Below are positions 44,200 to 55,322 of a stretch of 64,000 nucleotides of DNA, piece by piece. This DNA is from Candidula unifasciata. Its lineage: Eukaryota; Mollusca; Gastropoda; Stylommatophora; Geomitridae. The notes beneath the pieces are model-generated. The model worked only from the letters and a program-made list of their open reading frames with translations, was not told the origin of the DNA and did no database searches. Numbering within the stretch: position 1 is the first letter of the stretch; every line of letters begins with the position of its first letter. The DNA lies in NCBI GenBank assembly GCA_905116865.2, contig CAJHNH020000202.1, positions 356,001 through 420,000 of the forward strand. The letters are read 5' to 3'. The position numbers and the translations under genes were made by a program.

Positions 44200-45130
44200 A
44201 TGTTCCCCCCACCCCCTAAGCTATGTCTAGGGAACTCATCACGCACTAATTTGTTACAATCAGGTGGCCCAATAGACGCGTGACAAGTGAAGGTTTTTAA
44301 TCTACCACTGACCGGTTTTAAAAACGCGGACTGCTTAATTTCAACTTTCTTTAGAGTTCTTTGTGTTTGATATCAGGCGTGCTCATTTAGAAACGTGCAT
44401 TAAAAGCTACTAAGGGTTTGTTTGAAAAGAATATAGCCGCCAAGCAGTATTCTACGTGGATGCCAACATGATTTACGGCCATAGAAACCTCAAATTTAAA
44501 TAAAGTATTTTTTTTTTAGGTTTTTCCGAAGTTAGATAGACGTAGCAAATTAGACATGTTTCAGTCATTTATAGAGTCAAACTTTGATGAGAGATATGTC
44601 TATAATGTGTATCTCATGCGAAGGGTACAACAATAACAAAGCCAGCTGGCACAAATAAAATAAAAAATGATTGTAAAGACGATTTTCTTCAGTTTCAGTG
44701 CTATTCCCCTTATTATTTAGGAACATAGCTTTACAATTACACGCAAATTGAGTGTTATATAAACTTTGTTTTGTGTGAAGACACTATGGTTTTGGGAGTC
44801 AGTTTTCTTTACCAAATAATGGTGCTCTGTAATGATGCTTCAAAAGATTCTCTGAAAAAAAAAATCTAATGTATAGATTGAGTTTAAATTTTACTTATAC
44901 ATCACTAAGTGGTTCATATTCATTTGTGATTAATTTTGGATACATTTTAACCAGTTTTTCTTGAGTGCCATGGTGGTAAGTAGAATTTTTTTTTATTTCA
45001 TTTTATTAATTTTTGTTAACATACCATCTGTTTATTTGCTAATATTTAATTACTAACACAGTTATTTGTTGTAGCTGTGTTTTAAAATTATTCCTCAACA
45101 ATCCCTGGTCACTTTGAGGTATAATATGTG
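44200..45130 (+). repeat. Interspersed repeat R, copy 1
   Basis: About 0.9 kb collinear with 51360-52830: shared blocks include GACAAGTGAAGGTTTTTAAT, TTTCAGTCATTTATAGAGTC and GCGAAGGGTACAA. No protein recognised. Probably an unnamed DNA transposon or a segmental copy. Confidence 0.7.
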
Positions 45131-45229
45131 TATGTTGCGCAGCAATTAAATTAGTATTATCTGTTTTAATGTGTTACTGATATTTGGACACTAAACTACC
45201 ACTTGTCTATGATTGTTTCTTTTCTGTAA

Positions 45230-45300
45230 CTCTTTGAGTCCCAGGGGGTTTAGCATCAGAGGTCAAAGGGGTGGTAATGCAATTTTTTTAATTTCACGAG
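45230..45300 (+). mobile_element. End of a TTAA-type element family (CTCTTTGAGTCCC)
   Basis: CTCTTTGAGTCCCAGGGGGT plus the following block GCATCAGAGGTCAAAGGGGT is the reverse complement of 52876-52925 and shares its tip with the MITE at 55779-55850. The flank here is GTAA rather than TTAA and no opposite end was found. Confidence 0.5.
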
Positions 45301-45670
45301 CTATTATGCACAACTCATCCCATTTTTTTTGTCTCTCGTGATCTAATTCTTTCCCCATATGTTTACTTACCTGCTTTTACTGTGTTGACATGTGGGTTCC
45401 AGGGCTAAAAACATTGCAGTTGCACTGTCATCACAATTTCTCAATGCATGTCTTATCTAATACCATCTTTTCCTCATCTCTTGTTGCACTGGCCTGTTTA
45501 GTTCTCGCTCTAGGCTCAACATTATAGAGCCATACTGGCCAGAAGAAAGAAATCTGGTCACGGCTGGGAATTTGATCTGGGATCATAATCTTGGCAAGCA
45601 ACTACACAAACCAATCTGCCACTAAGGTGAACACAATAAAAAAACAAAAACACAAATAAAAAGCACAAAC

Positions 45671-45888
45671 CGTAACATTTGGACTAACACCAGGGGGAAT
45701 ACCGGCACGGTACTGAGCAATATTGGAATAAGTGTTGGTAGATGTCAGGTTTCGATAAATGGTCAGCTGTTGTACACCAACAACTCCTTGTGGAGCAGCA
45801 CCAGTAGCTTTGTTGGCATCACAGGTGACTGTAAACTTGGCTCCAGTACTTATTGTATTTGTAGACACAATTGATTGCTGACTTCTCA
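45671..45888 (-). CDS. IgSF receptor exon 2: N-terminal half of Ig domain 1
   Basis: 218 nt, entering in phase 1 after a pyrimidine-rich acceptor (tttgtctacag) and leaving in phase 0 at donor ACG|GTTTGT. It encodes residues 20-92. KFTVTC is the B strand with Cys42. The expected core Trp of the C strand is replaced by Leu61 in QQLTIYRN. Sequons for N-glycosylation are seen at Asn66 (NLT) and Asn90 (NVT). Exon 3 carries the F strand and the partner Cys, so the first Ig fold is split by a phase-0 intron of about 6.6 kb. The function of the fold is ligand or cell-surface recognition by family, and no ligand can be inferred. Intron 1 upstream is 10.7 kb and full of transposons. Confidence 0.88.
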
Positions 45889-45909
45889 CTGTAGACAAAG
45901 AAAAAACTA

Positions 45910-46150
45910 ATTGTAAAAAACAGATATTAGCAAGTCTCAGTCACATTGCATGTACAGAAGTGTTGCTACAATTGATTTTTTTTTAAAATAAACAACTCTC
46001 ACAAAAAGTATTTTTAAGTCCTATTATCTAATACTGCAGTTTTCCATTTGGAGGTTTTTATAGGGTGAAATAGAACAGAACTTTTGTTTTCTCGAGGAAG
46101 CACAATGTTTCTGCCATATTTTTTGGTCAAGCAGTCCTTAAAATGAGACT
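45910..46150. other. Intron 1 start, nothing recognised
   Basis: AT-rich sequence directly upstream of exon 2. Confidence 0.4.
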
Positions 46151-46164
46151 GTAAAAAAATAATT

Positions 46165-46410
46165 AATGGATGACCCAGGCAGAGGATAGGTTTGCATTGT
46201 GAAGAACATTAGGCGAGGAGAGGAGTGGTTCAGAGTGCCAGCAGAACAAGCAGACTCACACTGAGCCAGGAGTGCCGGGAGTGACCAGCAGATGCATCGG
46301 AAGTGGAAATTCAGCAATAAATTCAAGATAATGCTCATTTGAGTGATGTGATTAATTATACAGATGGTTCAGTGTCAAAAAAAGTTCCTGGGTGTTCTTA
46401 ACAAAAGCTA
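46165..46410 (+). mobile_element. RNase H-bearing element fragment (family 1)
   Basis: GAGGAGAGGAGTGG, then TACAGATGGTTCAGTGTC (YTDGSV, the RNase H start) matches the layout at 30215-30440. Decayed. Confidence 0.6.
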
Positions 46411-46519
46411 ATGATCGATGTTTGGTGTAGTAGAGACTAGCACATGATAGCTTAAGAATGGAGGTGTAGGTGGTCACTGCAGCTTTCCGCTGGCTAGAGA
46501 ACGTTGCCCTGTTAGGCAA

Positions 46520-46664
46520 TGAACCGACAGTCCACAGACAAATAAACCCCATTTGTAAAACAGATGTGTACAAAAAAAAACTCTAGAGCAATATCGAAGT
46601 CCATAAGTGGACGAACAATCAGAACTTTTTACAGGAATCAACAGCTGGTGAACCTAAGAAGAAT
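46520..46664 (+). mobile_element. SINE-like repeat B, truncated copy
   Basis: 3' half only: TTTGTAAAACAGATGTG, CCATAAGTGGACGAACAATC, CAGCTGGTGAAC, AAGAAGAA. Diverged. Confidence 0.65.
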
Positions 46665-47696
46665 ATAAATACCCATTTTTAATGAAAAAATCAAAATAAA
46701 CAGTTAAAATCTTACAAACGCCGCCTAGAACTTACAAAAGTAAAATAATTTATTTTTTTCAGAAAGGAAAATATTTATGCAGATGAATAAAGTAAGCTGC
46801 AGTCTACTGACAAAAAAATCTTCAAAAAAAAATTGTACCCACCTCTGCAGTGGATAGTTATCTTTTATAAAAAGATAACTTTTGGAAGGTTTAGAACCTT
46901 AACAAATTTTCAGCCATGGGGCGCAGGCAGCCTTGTTGAAGTGTGTTCTATAGAACATTATATATACATATATATCTTATACCAGGCCTATTCAACTGGC
47001 GGCCTGCGGAGACCTAGCAAGTGGCCCGCCGATCGTTGCCACTGAAATGCAGTATATTTAAAAAAGATGTAACCAATCAATGTTTCTGTATAAATCTTAA
47101 AAAACCGGTTGTGTCAAATGTGACAATAGAAAATGTTTGTCAGGGATCTCTAAATTCTAAATGCGAAGATAGAAGGGAACGGGCGTATGAAGAGACAATA
47201 CCACTACTGCGGGAATGTCTCATGTATGGAAATGCAATTAGTTCACGGTAAAAGTTACTTGAAATAGCAGAACTTGCCTGTTTGGAGCCAAAGGTAATAA
47301 GATAGTCTGGAAAGAATCAAGTAACCATGGTAGGCAGCAGTCGCACCATTGGACAGTCAATGAAGGTGATATATTTATTTGACAGGAGGCGTATGGAGAT
47401 CCAATCCCGATCCAGATAGTTAGCGCTTAGATTACCGAGGAACTATCCCTTAAAGTTGACAACTTGTAAACAAAGATTAATGACAATGGGTGCTGCAGAA
47501 TATTAGTGACACTGGATATCGCAGAACACCTCCTACTAGTGATCTTGTTAGATTATAATCAGATATTTTGTAAACGTCTAGTGTGCAAGTCACAGACAGA
47601 CGCAGACTGCCGGACGCGATTTGTAGTAACAAACTGAAACAGTAACAGTGTTTTAATTTATCTAAATTTTAATAATTAAGTGACATACTTGATGCC

Positions 47697-49791
47697 ATGG
47701 CTGGTACTAGTAAAAAAGCTAAATGGGTATGTGAAAATCGTATGCTCAACAATGACTGGACACTGAAATATTTATTTATATCACCAACAATGCCTAATTC
47801 GAAACCAATGTGCTTGCTATGCAACGAATGTGTGTCGGCAGTAAAGGAGTACAACGTAAAGCGGCACTTTACGACGAAACACGCTGATTTTGGAAAATCA
47901 TATCCAGAAGGTTTCACTGCTAGGAAATCAAAGGTTGAGTCATTGATTGCTACTTATCAGCATAGCAGCAAAATGTTTGTGCGAGCTTTTAGTCAACAAG
48001 AAAAAGCCACAGCGGCTTCTTTGCATGTTTCGTGGTTATTAGCCAAAAAGAAGCGGCCTTTCACTGACTCAGAAACTGTGAAAGAATGCATACTAGCAAT
48101 TCTGAACGAAATAGCAGTTGATAAAATAAAAACAAGCGTGCCACATGCAGTTCAGCAAATCCCTATGTCAGATACTTCGACAATACGCATAATCGAAAAT
48201 TTAGGAACTGAAATTTTTGAATCTTTAATTGAAAACATAAAGCAGGCAGAATTTTTATCAATTGCCATTGACGAATCTACAGACATCATAGACGTGGCTC
48301 AGTTATGTTTATATGTGCATTTTTTCGATGGAAAATGTTTTCATGAAGAACTTCTAGCTTTAATAGCATTCGAAAATTTTACAACTGGAGAAGTTATCTC
48401 TGACAAGATTAAGTTATTTTTTTTTTTAAATAGAAAATGGACTTGATTTGAAAAGAAAATTGTTTACTGGTAACGGACGGGGCGCCGTCAATGTTAGGTA
48501 AGCACCAAGGTGTGACCGCCAGACTTTCTGCAGTAGCACCTCAGATGCAGTCGCTACATTGTCTTATCCATCAAAGTGTTCTTTGCAGCAAACTGAGCGA
48601 CGAGATGAAGGAAACAATGAATATGGTGATAAAAATAATCAATTTCATTGGATCTTCATCAAGTCTTCAGCACAGGTTATTTTGGCAGTTACTTGAAGAA
48701 ACAGAAGCAGATTGCAAAGACTTACTTCTGCACAATGACGTTCGTTGGCTGAGTAAAGGGAAAGCACTTGATCGTTTTTTGGAGTATCAAAGAAGAAATA
48801 ATATGTTTTCTTGGAAACTGTTCTCATAACAAGGCAGAAAAAGTATAGGAAATTATTACGTGACAGTGCATTTTTGGCAAATGTTTGCTTTTTAAATGAT
48901 TTGTTTGCTTATTTGAACACACTGAACTTGCAACTGCAAGGAAGACACAAGACAATCATTTGATCTGGTTGAAAAATAATTGAACACTTTTCGAGATAAG
49001 CTACCTTTGTAACGGATCTCCAAACAGCCAAACTTCTTCATTTCCCAAACTTGAACGATTTTATTTCTTCAACACTGGACTCAGCAACCATAACTAATCG
49101 AATGATAGATTTATTAAAAAAGCTTTAGAACAATCTCAACAACAGATTTGAAGACTTCAGTATCCCAAATAACATCACAAATTTTCAACCAAAGAAGCTC
49201 AGGATATAAGGCAAGAGGAAGACCAAGGAAACGGTGGATTGACGGGGTCTCCGAAACCTGACAAAAGCATGGCCTCAGAACATCGGATGCTGCCCGCCTT
49301 GCTTATGACAGGAACTTGCATCTCCCCACAACGCTTAGCGGCATACGTGGAAGGAAAAAGTAAGTATCCCAAACAATGTAATGTTATTCGTTCGAGATCC
49401 TTTTTAAATTCCCCCTGCGGGTGATTTTTCTTTGAATGCTAAAAAGCTGTTACCCTCTGTTGAAGGTTCTCTGCATTTAGAACTTGTGGATTTGCAAAGT
49501 TCCAGCGCACTGAATGAAGGCTTTCAAGAAAGTGGTACCCTCAAATTTCAGTCCGAAACAATTCAACAGGAGCAGTTCCCTAATGCTAGAAAGGTTGCCG
49601 TTTTCATACTCACCATGTCTGGTTCAACTTTCACTTGTGAATCAAGCTTTTCACATATGAACGTCAAGACAAACAGTCGGAGCTCACTGAGCAATGATAA
49701 GCTGCAGGATTGCATGAGAATTGCTCTGACTTCTCACCAACCAAATTTTATAAAATTAGCTCAAAAACGGAAATGCAATTTTTCCCATTAA
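47697..49791 (+). pseudogene. hAT transposase, frameshifted and interrupted
   Basis: Starts at the ATG at 47697 (MAGTSKKAKW). A zinc-finger-like CLLC...HFTTKH near residues 40-65 resembles the BED/C2H2 fingers of GTF2IRD2/ZBED-type domesticated hATs. The RNase H-like core shows IDESTD, VTDGAPSMLG (48476-48505) and LLLHNDVRWLSKGKAL. The C-terminal dimerisation region is readable at 49432-49791 (CESSFSHMNV...NDKLQDCMRIAL) and ends in a stop. Disruptions: a T-tract frameshift near 48418, a second break near 48829-49100, and an RTE tail insertion. By family it would cut and paste hAT ends; this copy cannot be functional. Confidence 0.88.
49170..49362 (+). mobile_element. RTE-type 3' tail inserted in the hAT transposase
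   Basis: Arg-rich end GKRKTKETVD-like (RGRPRKRWIDGVS pattern), then CTTGCATCTCCCCACAACGC TTAGCGGC as in subfamily D. Flanked by the 11-bp duplication AGTATCCCAAA (49159-49169 and 49363-49373). Removing it restores a plausible transposase reading (DFSIPNNVMLFVRDPF). Confidence 0.85.
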
Positions 49792-50504
49792 TTACATTTT
49801 ACCCCATTATAGCTTTCGGTTCTTCTGTACAAAGCTATATGAAACGAACTGGGGACAGTTATTATTAATTGTATTACTATTTTTATTGTGACAATGCAAC
49901 TGAAGTGACGATGCATACGTTCATTTATTATTCAAACAACAAGTTGGAAATACGTGTATTTCAAATAAAAGTGAGTATTTTTTAATCATTACATAAGATT
50001 GTAGTACATTTTACATTATAATGGTTTACAATACTGTTTCATTTATATTACCGTAGGCTAGGCCCTAGGGCACCTAACTGTTTTAGATTAGAGTGTATTA
50101 AATTTACACATCTAGTTTTCCCGATTGTAGTGTTGATAATCTTTCCACACTTGGCTTAGGCCACTGGCCCGCGACGATCCCTATTTTCAACATTTTGGCC
50201 CGCGTGTAAACTTAGTTGAATAGCCCTGTCGTATACCATAATTCCCCAAGTATAAGACTCACTTATTTTCCCCAAATATAGGGTCAAAAAAAAAAAAAAA
50301 AAAATGCGCCTGTCTTATACAATAGCAGTCCATGTGTACAAAATGATTCGTTAGATAATATCCCATACAGGGCCTCATCTGGGTATGCTGGTTCAGAGTT
50401 GACATAAAATGTTTTAAAAAATTACAAAATTACATGTTCTTTCCCTCTATAAAAGTTGTTGTGCCCGTCTTGATGCTCACTGTTTCACACTTTTCTCACA
50501 AGAT

Positions 50505-50760
50505 TATGTTTTGCCTTGGGAGTCACTGTGGTGTTTGGCGGCTAGACCCCTGCCTGTGGATCGGAAGGTTGTGGAAATGACCTTGGAGCTGGAAATGACC
50601 TTGACTCCTAGGTGAACTCCCAGCCTTGAGCGGGTACCAGTGCAGTCTTGGGAAGAAAAGGCAGCCGGCATGATGCTGATCACATCACCCACCAAGTACC
50701 GATTGGTCTATAAAAATATAGGTCTAGCCATATATTCACAATATGCCTAAAGGTGTGGAA
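50505..50760 (+). mobile_element. SINE A, plus-strand copy
   Basis: Body CCTTGAGCGGGTACCAGTGC, GATGCTGATCACATCACCC and GATTGGTCTATAAAAATATA is the reverse complement of the copy at 58375-58616. The tRNA-like head (GGCGGCTAGACCCC) is degraded. Confidence 0.7.
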
Positions 50761-50789
50761 AAGGGTCTATTTTTCCTCCTTTATGTTTT

Positions 50790-51140
50790 GCCATAAATGT
50801 CTCCGAAAAGATTTTCTTACAGTGCTAAATTTAAGTTAGAAGTGACCCAGTTTGCAAAAGTGAGGGGAAATCATGCTGCTGAACGTAAATATGGTCCTCC
50901 TCCAACTAAGAAACAATCTAAGACTGTCTATAAGAAGAAGAAACCCTACTGAAAATGCTACTGAAGATGGCTACAAGAGGCAAGTTGGCTTGCTATTTTA
51001 GAGGGAATTGAAGATACAGATTGAAGAGCAAAGAGCAATCAGAATTCTTGTGTCCACTAAGACGGCTCAGCATGAGGCAAGGAGAATTGTGAAAAAAAAG
51101 TTACTGATTTTAAAGGAGAGTAGAGCTGGCTGAACGATCA
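50790..51140 (+). mobile_element. pogo/Tigger-like transposase N-terminal remnant
   Basis: An open frame starts MSPKRFSYSAKFKLEVTQFA and continues KVRGNHAAERKYGPPP, the pogo/CENP-B type helix-turn-helix pattern (FK..V..A...GN.AAAR.FG). A stop follows, then decayed sequence including KLKIQIEEQ-like residues. A second remnant is at 52935-53195. Confidence 0.6.
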
Positions 51141-51159
51141 GATTCATAAAACTTGAATG

Positions 51160-51350
51160 GACTAAGCAAGGTCCCTTGAGTCTCTAGGTTGTTCTGATGA
51201 CTATGGTTGAGCTGATCAGTATGTAAATAAATATAACAGCTTGGGAAAAGCAAACATTCCTACTCCTTTCCATTCAGACCTTCCTTCTCGCATCATTTGT
51301 TTAGTCAACTTGAACCATACATGATATACTTCCCTCTCACGGATGATCAT
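51160..51350 (+). repeat. Repeat block also found at 55855-56035
   Basis: Shared blocks: ATAACAGCTTGGG, AAACATTCCTA, GACCTTCCTTCTCG and TTTGTTTAGTCAACTT. It follows the pogo remnant and may be part of the same transposon. Confidence 0.6.
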
Positions 51351-52091
51351 GCGTGGAACCTCAACTCCCAAGAAACATCATGCGCTAATTGGTTACAACC
51401 CAGCGGCCAACCAACGCAAGACAAGTGAAGGTTTTTAATTTACCACTGACCAGTAATAAAACGCTGACCGCTCACAATTTCAACTTCCTTTTCAGTTCTT
51501 TGTGTCTGATAGCAGGCTGTTGATCATCAGACTCATTTGGAAAAGTGGTTTAAAAGCCAAAAATATAGTATTTTGTGAGGTTTACAGAGTTACTAAGTGT
51601 TTGAAAACAATATGGCCCCCGAGCAGTATTCTACATGCATACCTACATAATTTATGGCTTTAGAAGCCTTAGATTAAAATAAAGCACATGTTTGATTTGA
51701 TTTGATTTGTCTGAAGCTAGATAACGTTGCAAAGTAGACTTGTTTCAGTCATTTAAAGAGTCAAACTATGATGAGGGACAGCTCTAATGTGTACCTCGTG
51801 CGAAGGGTACAATGATAGCAAAGTCAGCTGGCACAATTAGAATAAATATTAGTGAAAAGGCAATTTTCTTCAGTGTCACTTCTAGTGCTATTTATCTTAT
51901 TATTTAGGAACATAGCTACAAAATTACAAATTTAGTGTGATATAAACTTTGTTTTGTGTTAAGGTAATAACTGTTTTGGGAAGTCAGTTCTATTTACAAA
52001 ATAATAGTGCTCTGTTATAAAGCTTCAACAGATTCTCTGGAAGAAGATCTAACGTACAGACTGAGTTTATATTTTACTTATGACTAAGTGG

Positions 52092-52380
52092 GTCCCCCTC
52101 GTGTGAGTTTTGGGGCTCCCATTGTGGGAAAAACAAGAATAGACACACTGCATCCCCAACAAACATGTCGTAAGAGTCAGCTATTTGAGGGCTTTCTTTG
52201 AAGTCAGAGTGCATCTGCCTGAGAGGCAAGAAACCAACAAAATGCATACAAATAAGTCAGATCTGTAAAACAGATGTACACGCATAATCAGGTCCTGGAA
52301 CAAGGCCAGTGTTCAGAAATGGATGAACAACCAGGTCTTTTCCCCGGAGTTTATAGCCGGTGAGCGCAAACAACAACAAT
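52092..52380 (+). mobile_element. SINE-like repeat B, full copy with TAAGTGG target duplication
   Basis: Runs from GTCCCCCTCGTGTGAGTTTT to GTGAGCGCAAACAACAACAA, with TAAGTGG at 52085-52091 and 52381-52387. This defines both ends of repeat B and shows that its tail, here (CAA)n, is at the GTGAGCGC end. Confidence 0.85.
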
Positions 52381-52556
52381 TAAGTGGTTCATGTTAATTT
52401 GTTATTCATTCTGGTTATATTTCATTAAGTTTTCCTTGAACAGCATGTTGGTAAGTGGAATTTTTTTTATTATTTTACTAATTTATGTAAACATCCAGTC
52501 TGTTTATTTACTAATATTCAACTCCTAATGCATTAATTTGTTGTAGTAGTATTGTA

Positions 52557-52759
52557 ATTTACCATACACAGCATACATGGAAAGAGAAGAAGGTCGTAGA
52601 GCAAGAGGTAGACCAAGAACAAGATGGAAGGATAACATTAGAGAAGCTCTACAACAGCACGATGTGCCTATAGTCGAGGCGGCCAGAAGAGCCAGAAACA
52701 GAACCTTTTATCTCCCTCGACACCCACAGGGGTAAAAGAGGAAGTGAAGAAGAAGAAGA
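52557..52759 (+). mobile_element. RTE-type 3' tail (AAG-tailed subfamily)
   Basis: EGRRARGRPRTRWKDNIREA then AARRARNRTFYLPRHPQG and (AAG)n. Same subfamily as 2641-2956. Flanked by AGTATTGTA at 52548-52556 and 52760-52768. Confidence 0.85.
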
Positions 52760-52869
52760 AGTATTGTATTATTATTCCCCAACAATCTCTGGTCTCAGTT
52801 TGATGCATAATTGTGTATGTTGTACAAAATTCGTATAGTACATTTTTATGTTTTACACTTGTGAAATTA

Positions 52870-52930
52870 AACAATTGCATTACCACCCCTTTGGTCTCTG
52901 ATGCTAAACCCCCTGGGACTCAAAACAGTT
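52870..52930 (-). mobile_element. End of TTAA-type element family
   Basis: GGTCTCTGATGCTAAACCCC then CTGGGACTCAAAACAG and TTAA: right-hand end of the family seen at 45230 and 55779-55850. Confidence 0.5.
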
Positions 52931-52934
52931 AAAA

Positions 52935-53195
52935 GTGATCAAGGGAAATCATGCAGCTGAAAGTAAATGTGGTCCTACTCCTACGAGAAACAATCCAAGA
53001 CTGTCTATGGGAAGAAGTAGAAACCCTACTGAAGATACCCCTGAAGAAGACAATGAGAGGCAAATCAGCAAAATGGCCTGATGTCGAGAGGAAGTTGAAG
53101 ATTTGGATTAAAGAGCAATCAAAATTCTTATGTCCACCAAGGTGGTTCAGCATAAGGCGAGAAGAATTGCTGGTGACAAAAAGGGACGACTCATG
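52935..53195 (+). mobile_element. pogo/Tigger-like remnant, second copy
   Basis: Collinear with 50850-51090. Reads MRGKSAKWPDVERKLKIWIK then EQSKFLCPPRW, matching the pogo-type second helix-turn-helix (WP.LE..L..WI). It appears to resume after an insertion at about 54426 (ACTGATTCCAAAGGAGAG). Confidence 0.6.
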
Positions 53196-54410
53196 AAGTC
53201 GGGCCCAAAAAAAAAGAGTGACTTCCCTTGCCATTCATCCCTGGTTGTGTTGAGGGGCCTCTCCTATGTAGTGGGGGTATCACGCTTAGTGAGCATTCAG
53301 CAACACAACCAATTTTACGTGTGATGTCACAGGCCGGCAATATTGTGTGTTCTGTACTCCTTGATGATACAGTTTTGATAGCTGAAAATGCAATTGATTT
53401 ACAACAACTGCTGGATATTGTGGGGATGGAGAGTGCTAAGAAAGGACTTCATTGAATATTAGGAAAATGGAAGTAATGGTTATATCAAGGAAGAAGATAA
53501 CTCCATTTGTGATATCTCAGTTGAAGAAAAAAGACTTAACCAAGTCAATACATTCAAATATCTGGAAACAATCATATCATCGGATGGAAAATGTGTGACA
53601 GAAATTAAAAGGAGATTAGTTCAAGCGAAAGCTGCATTTCAGAAAATAAAAAATGCAATAAATCACTCTCTTTTCATGTCAGAAAGAGGGTGCTTAAATT
53701 TTACATGGAACTTGTTCTGCTTTATGTCAGCGAATCTTAGAATCTCAGTGAACAAATAAGGAATAATTTGGAAGCAATAAAGATGTGGTTTCTGAGGCAA
53801 ATGTTACGAATACCTTGAACCGCCAGAGTAACTAACAATGATTGCTTGAAAGAAGCTAATGAAAGTAGATCTCTATATACAACAATACCAAAGAGACAAA
53901 CACTGTTCTTTGGCCATATAATGAGAAGAGAGACATTGGAGAACATCATGACAACTGGAAAGATCAGTGGAAAAAGGGGTAGAGGCAGACCAAGAGAAAT
54001 TGATGGGGCTGAAATGATGGCATGGCATGATATCATCAAGAGAGCTGTTCTAGGCAACCAGGGATCGTGATCTGTGGAGATTCATGAGTGCCTACGCCAG
54101 TTGGCAGGGCACATGATGATGATGATAATCCAAAATGTGAGTGCTTTTAACCATCCCAAAACATATAGAACTGGCCCTAACACAAACCCCCCTAAGCTAC
54201 GGCCTTAACTTACGTAACCTACGACTGCATGCAGCCTAGACAAAGCGCAAATAAGTTATGTTGCTGGATGTTCACTAAGCGTGACACCCCTGCATCATAG
54301 GACAGACCCTAGGACACACAAGGGATGAATAGTAAGGGAAGTTACTCTCTTTCTGGGCTCGACTTCGTGAGTTGTAAAAAAAATTTTTTTTTAAAAAACT
54401 CAAAACACTG
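53195..54410. mobile_element. Element with long inverted arms enclosing an RTE fragment
   Basis: Left arm 53195-53310 (GTCGGGCCC, AGTGACTTCCCTTGCCATTC, GGGGGTATCACGCTTAGTGA) is mirrored by the right arm 54240-54370 (TCACTAAGCGTGACACCCCT, AGGGATGAATAGTAAGGGAA). Between them sits an RTE fragment. The element lies inside a pogo-like remnant. Confidence 0.6.
53335..54122 (+). mobile_element. RTE-B retrotransposon, 5'-truncated
   Basis: LDDTVLIAENAIDLQQLLDI is the YADD-box region with YA altered. Later FGHIMRRETLENIMTTGKIS, GRGRPREIDGAEMMAWHD and the end GGCAGGGCACATGATGATGA are diverged from RTE-A but collinear. Several frameshifts. Confidence 0.78.
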
Positions 54411-54809
54411 TTTTTTTTTTTTTTTACTGATTCCAAAGGAGAGCACCACCGATGGTTCAGATTCATAAAACAAAATTCACTAAGCATGCATACACACATC
54501 AGACATGCCCCAAAAGATGCCTGCAAGCTATAAGCAGAAGGTCTTTGAATGTTATTGTTTGTGTCATTCAATGTCAGAAGACATACAATGTGAGTGAAAC
54601 CATATTTTTTCCCTCAAAATTTCTGGCCCAAAATCAAGCTGTAGCTTTTATATGGGATTATCTTATACATAATTTCTGGGGAAATATAGTGTATATTAGG
54701 GCTGTACCGAATATTCGCTTCGTAGCCGAATAGTGGACCTAATAACTATTCGGTATTCGGCCGAATAGTTGCGGTCGGGCCGAATACGAATAGTGGTTAC
54801 CTTACTCCA

Positions 54810-54868
54810 GTGTGTGTGTGTGTGTGCATGCGAGTCTTTGGTTGTGTGTGTGTGTGTGAGAGAGAGAG

Positions 54869-54923
<55 letters not shown>
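54810..54923. repeat. (TG)n and (GA)n microsatellites
   Basis: A TG-rich stretch followed by about 60 bp of GA repeat. Open frames across it are artefacts. Confidence 0.92.
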
Positions 54924-54925
<2 letters not shown>

Positions 54926-55035
54926 ATTCATTTTTTGTTCTTCCAGGGTGTCTTCGCCCAAATCAAATTTGAAGTTATTGCTAACGAGAATATGAAGGTG
55001 TGTTTAAATTACATCGAACGAACGGCCGAGCGAAC

Positions 55036-55322
55036 GATGATTTTGAAAGAGGCGGGAGCCAGAAGACAACTAATCACAGACATCAGAAGGAGACAGTCGT
55101 CATTTTTAAGCCATGTTATTAGAAGAGGGAAAATGGAACATGTGGTGACCACTGCAATCTGTGGAAGTAGGGATAGAGGACGACAGCGAGAGAAGATTCT
55201 TGACAGTCTTGTTGCATGGCATGGAGGTATGTCAGCACACGAACTGATACATACTGCAGGAGATAGCAGATTCTGGAGAGGCATAATCGCCCACGCCTGT
55301 CGGCAATTCACCTGATGATGAT
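55036..55322 (+). mobile_element. RTE-A retrotransposon, 3' tail fragment
   Basis: EAGARRQLITDIRRRQSSF, AWHGGMSAHELIHTAGD and the end TTCACCTGATGATGATGATA match RTE-A. It lies within the 54697-55376 MITE. Confidence 0.85.

Larger units (their letters stand above)
46983..50228 (+). mobile_element. hAT transposon with broken transposase gene
   Basis: Terminal inverted repeats CAGGSCTATTCAACT (left CAGGCCTATTCAACT, right end the reverse complement of CAGGGCTATTCAACT). An 8-bp target duplication TCTTATAC / TCGTATAC (one mismatch) flanks it, as expected for hAT. Length 3246 bp. Subterminal GGCCCGC-type motifs are shared with the MITEs at 2213-2383 and 20196-20374. It encodes one hAT transposase (see separate entry) and was itself hit by an RTE tail (49170-49362). 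In intron 1. Confidence 0.92.
51360..52830 (+). repeat. Interspersed repeat R, copy 2, with two insertions
   Basis: Collinear with 44200-45130 but interrupted by a repeat B SINE (52092-52380, target duplication TAAGTGG) and an RTE tail (52557-52759, target duplication AGTATTGTA). Copy 1 shows the empty state of both sites. Confidence 0.72.
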
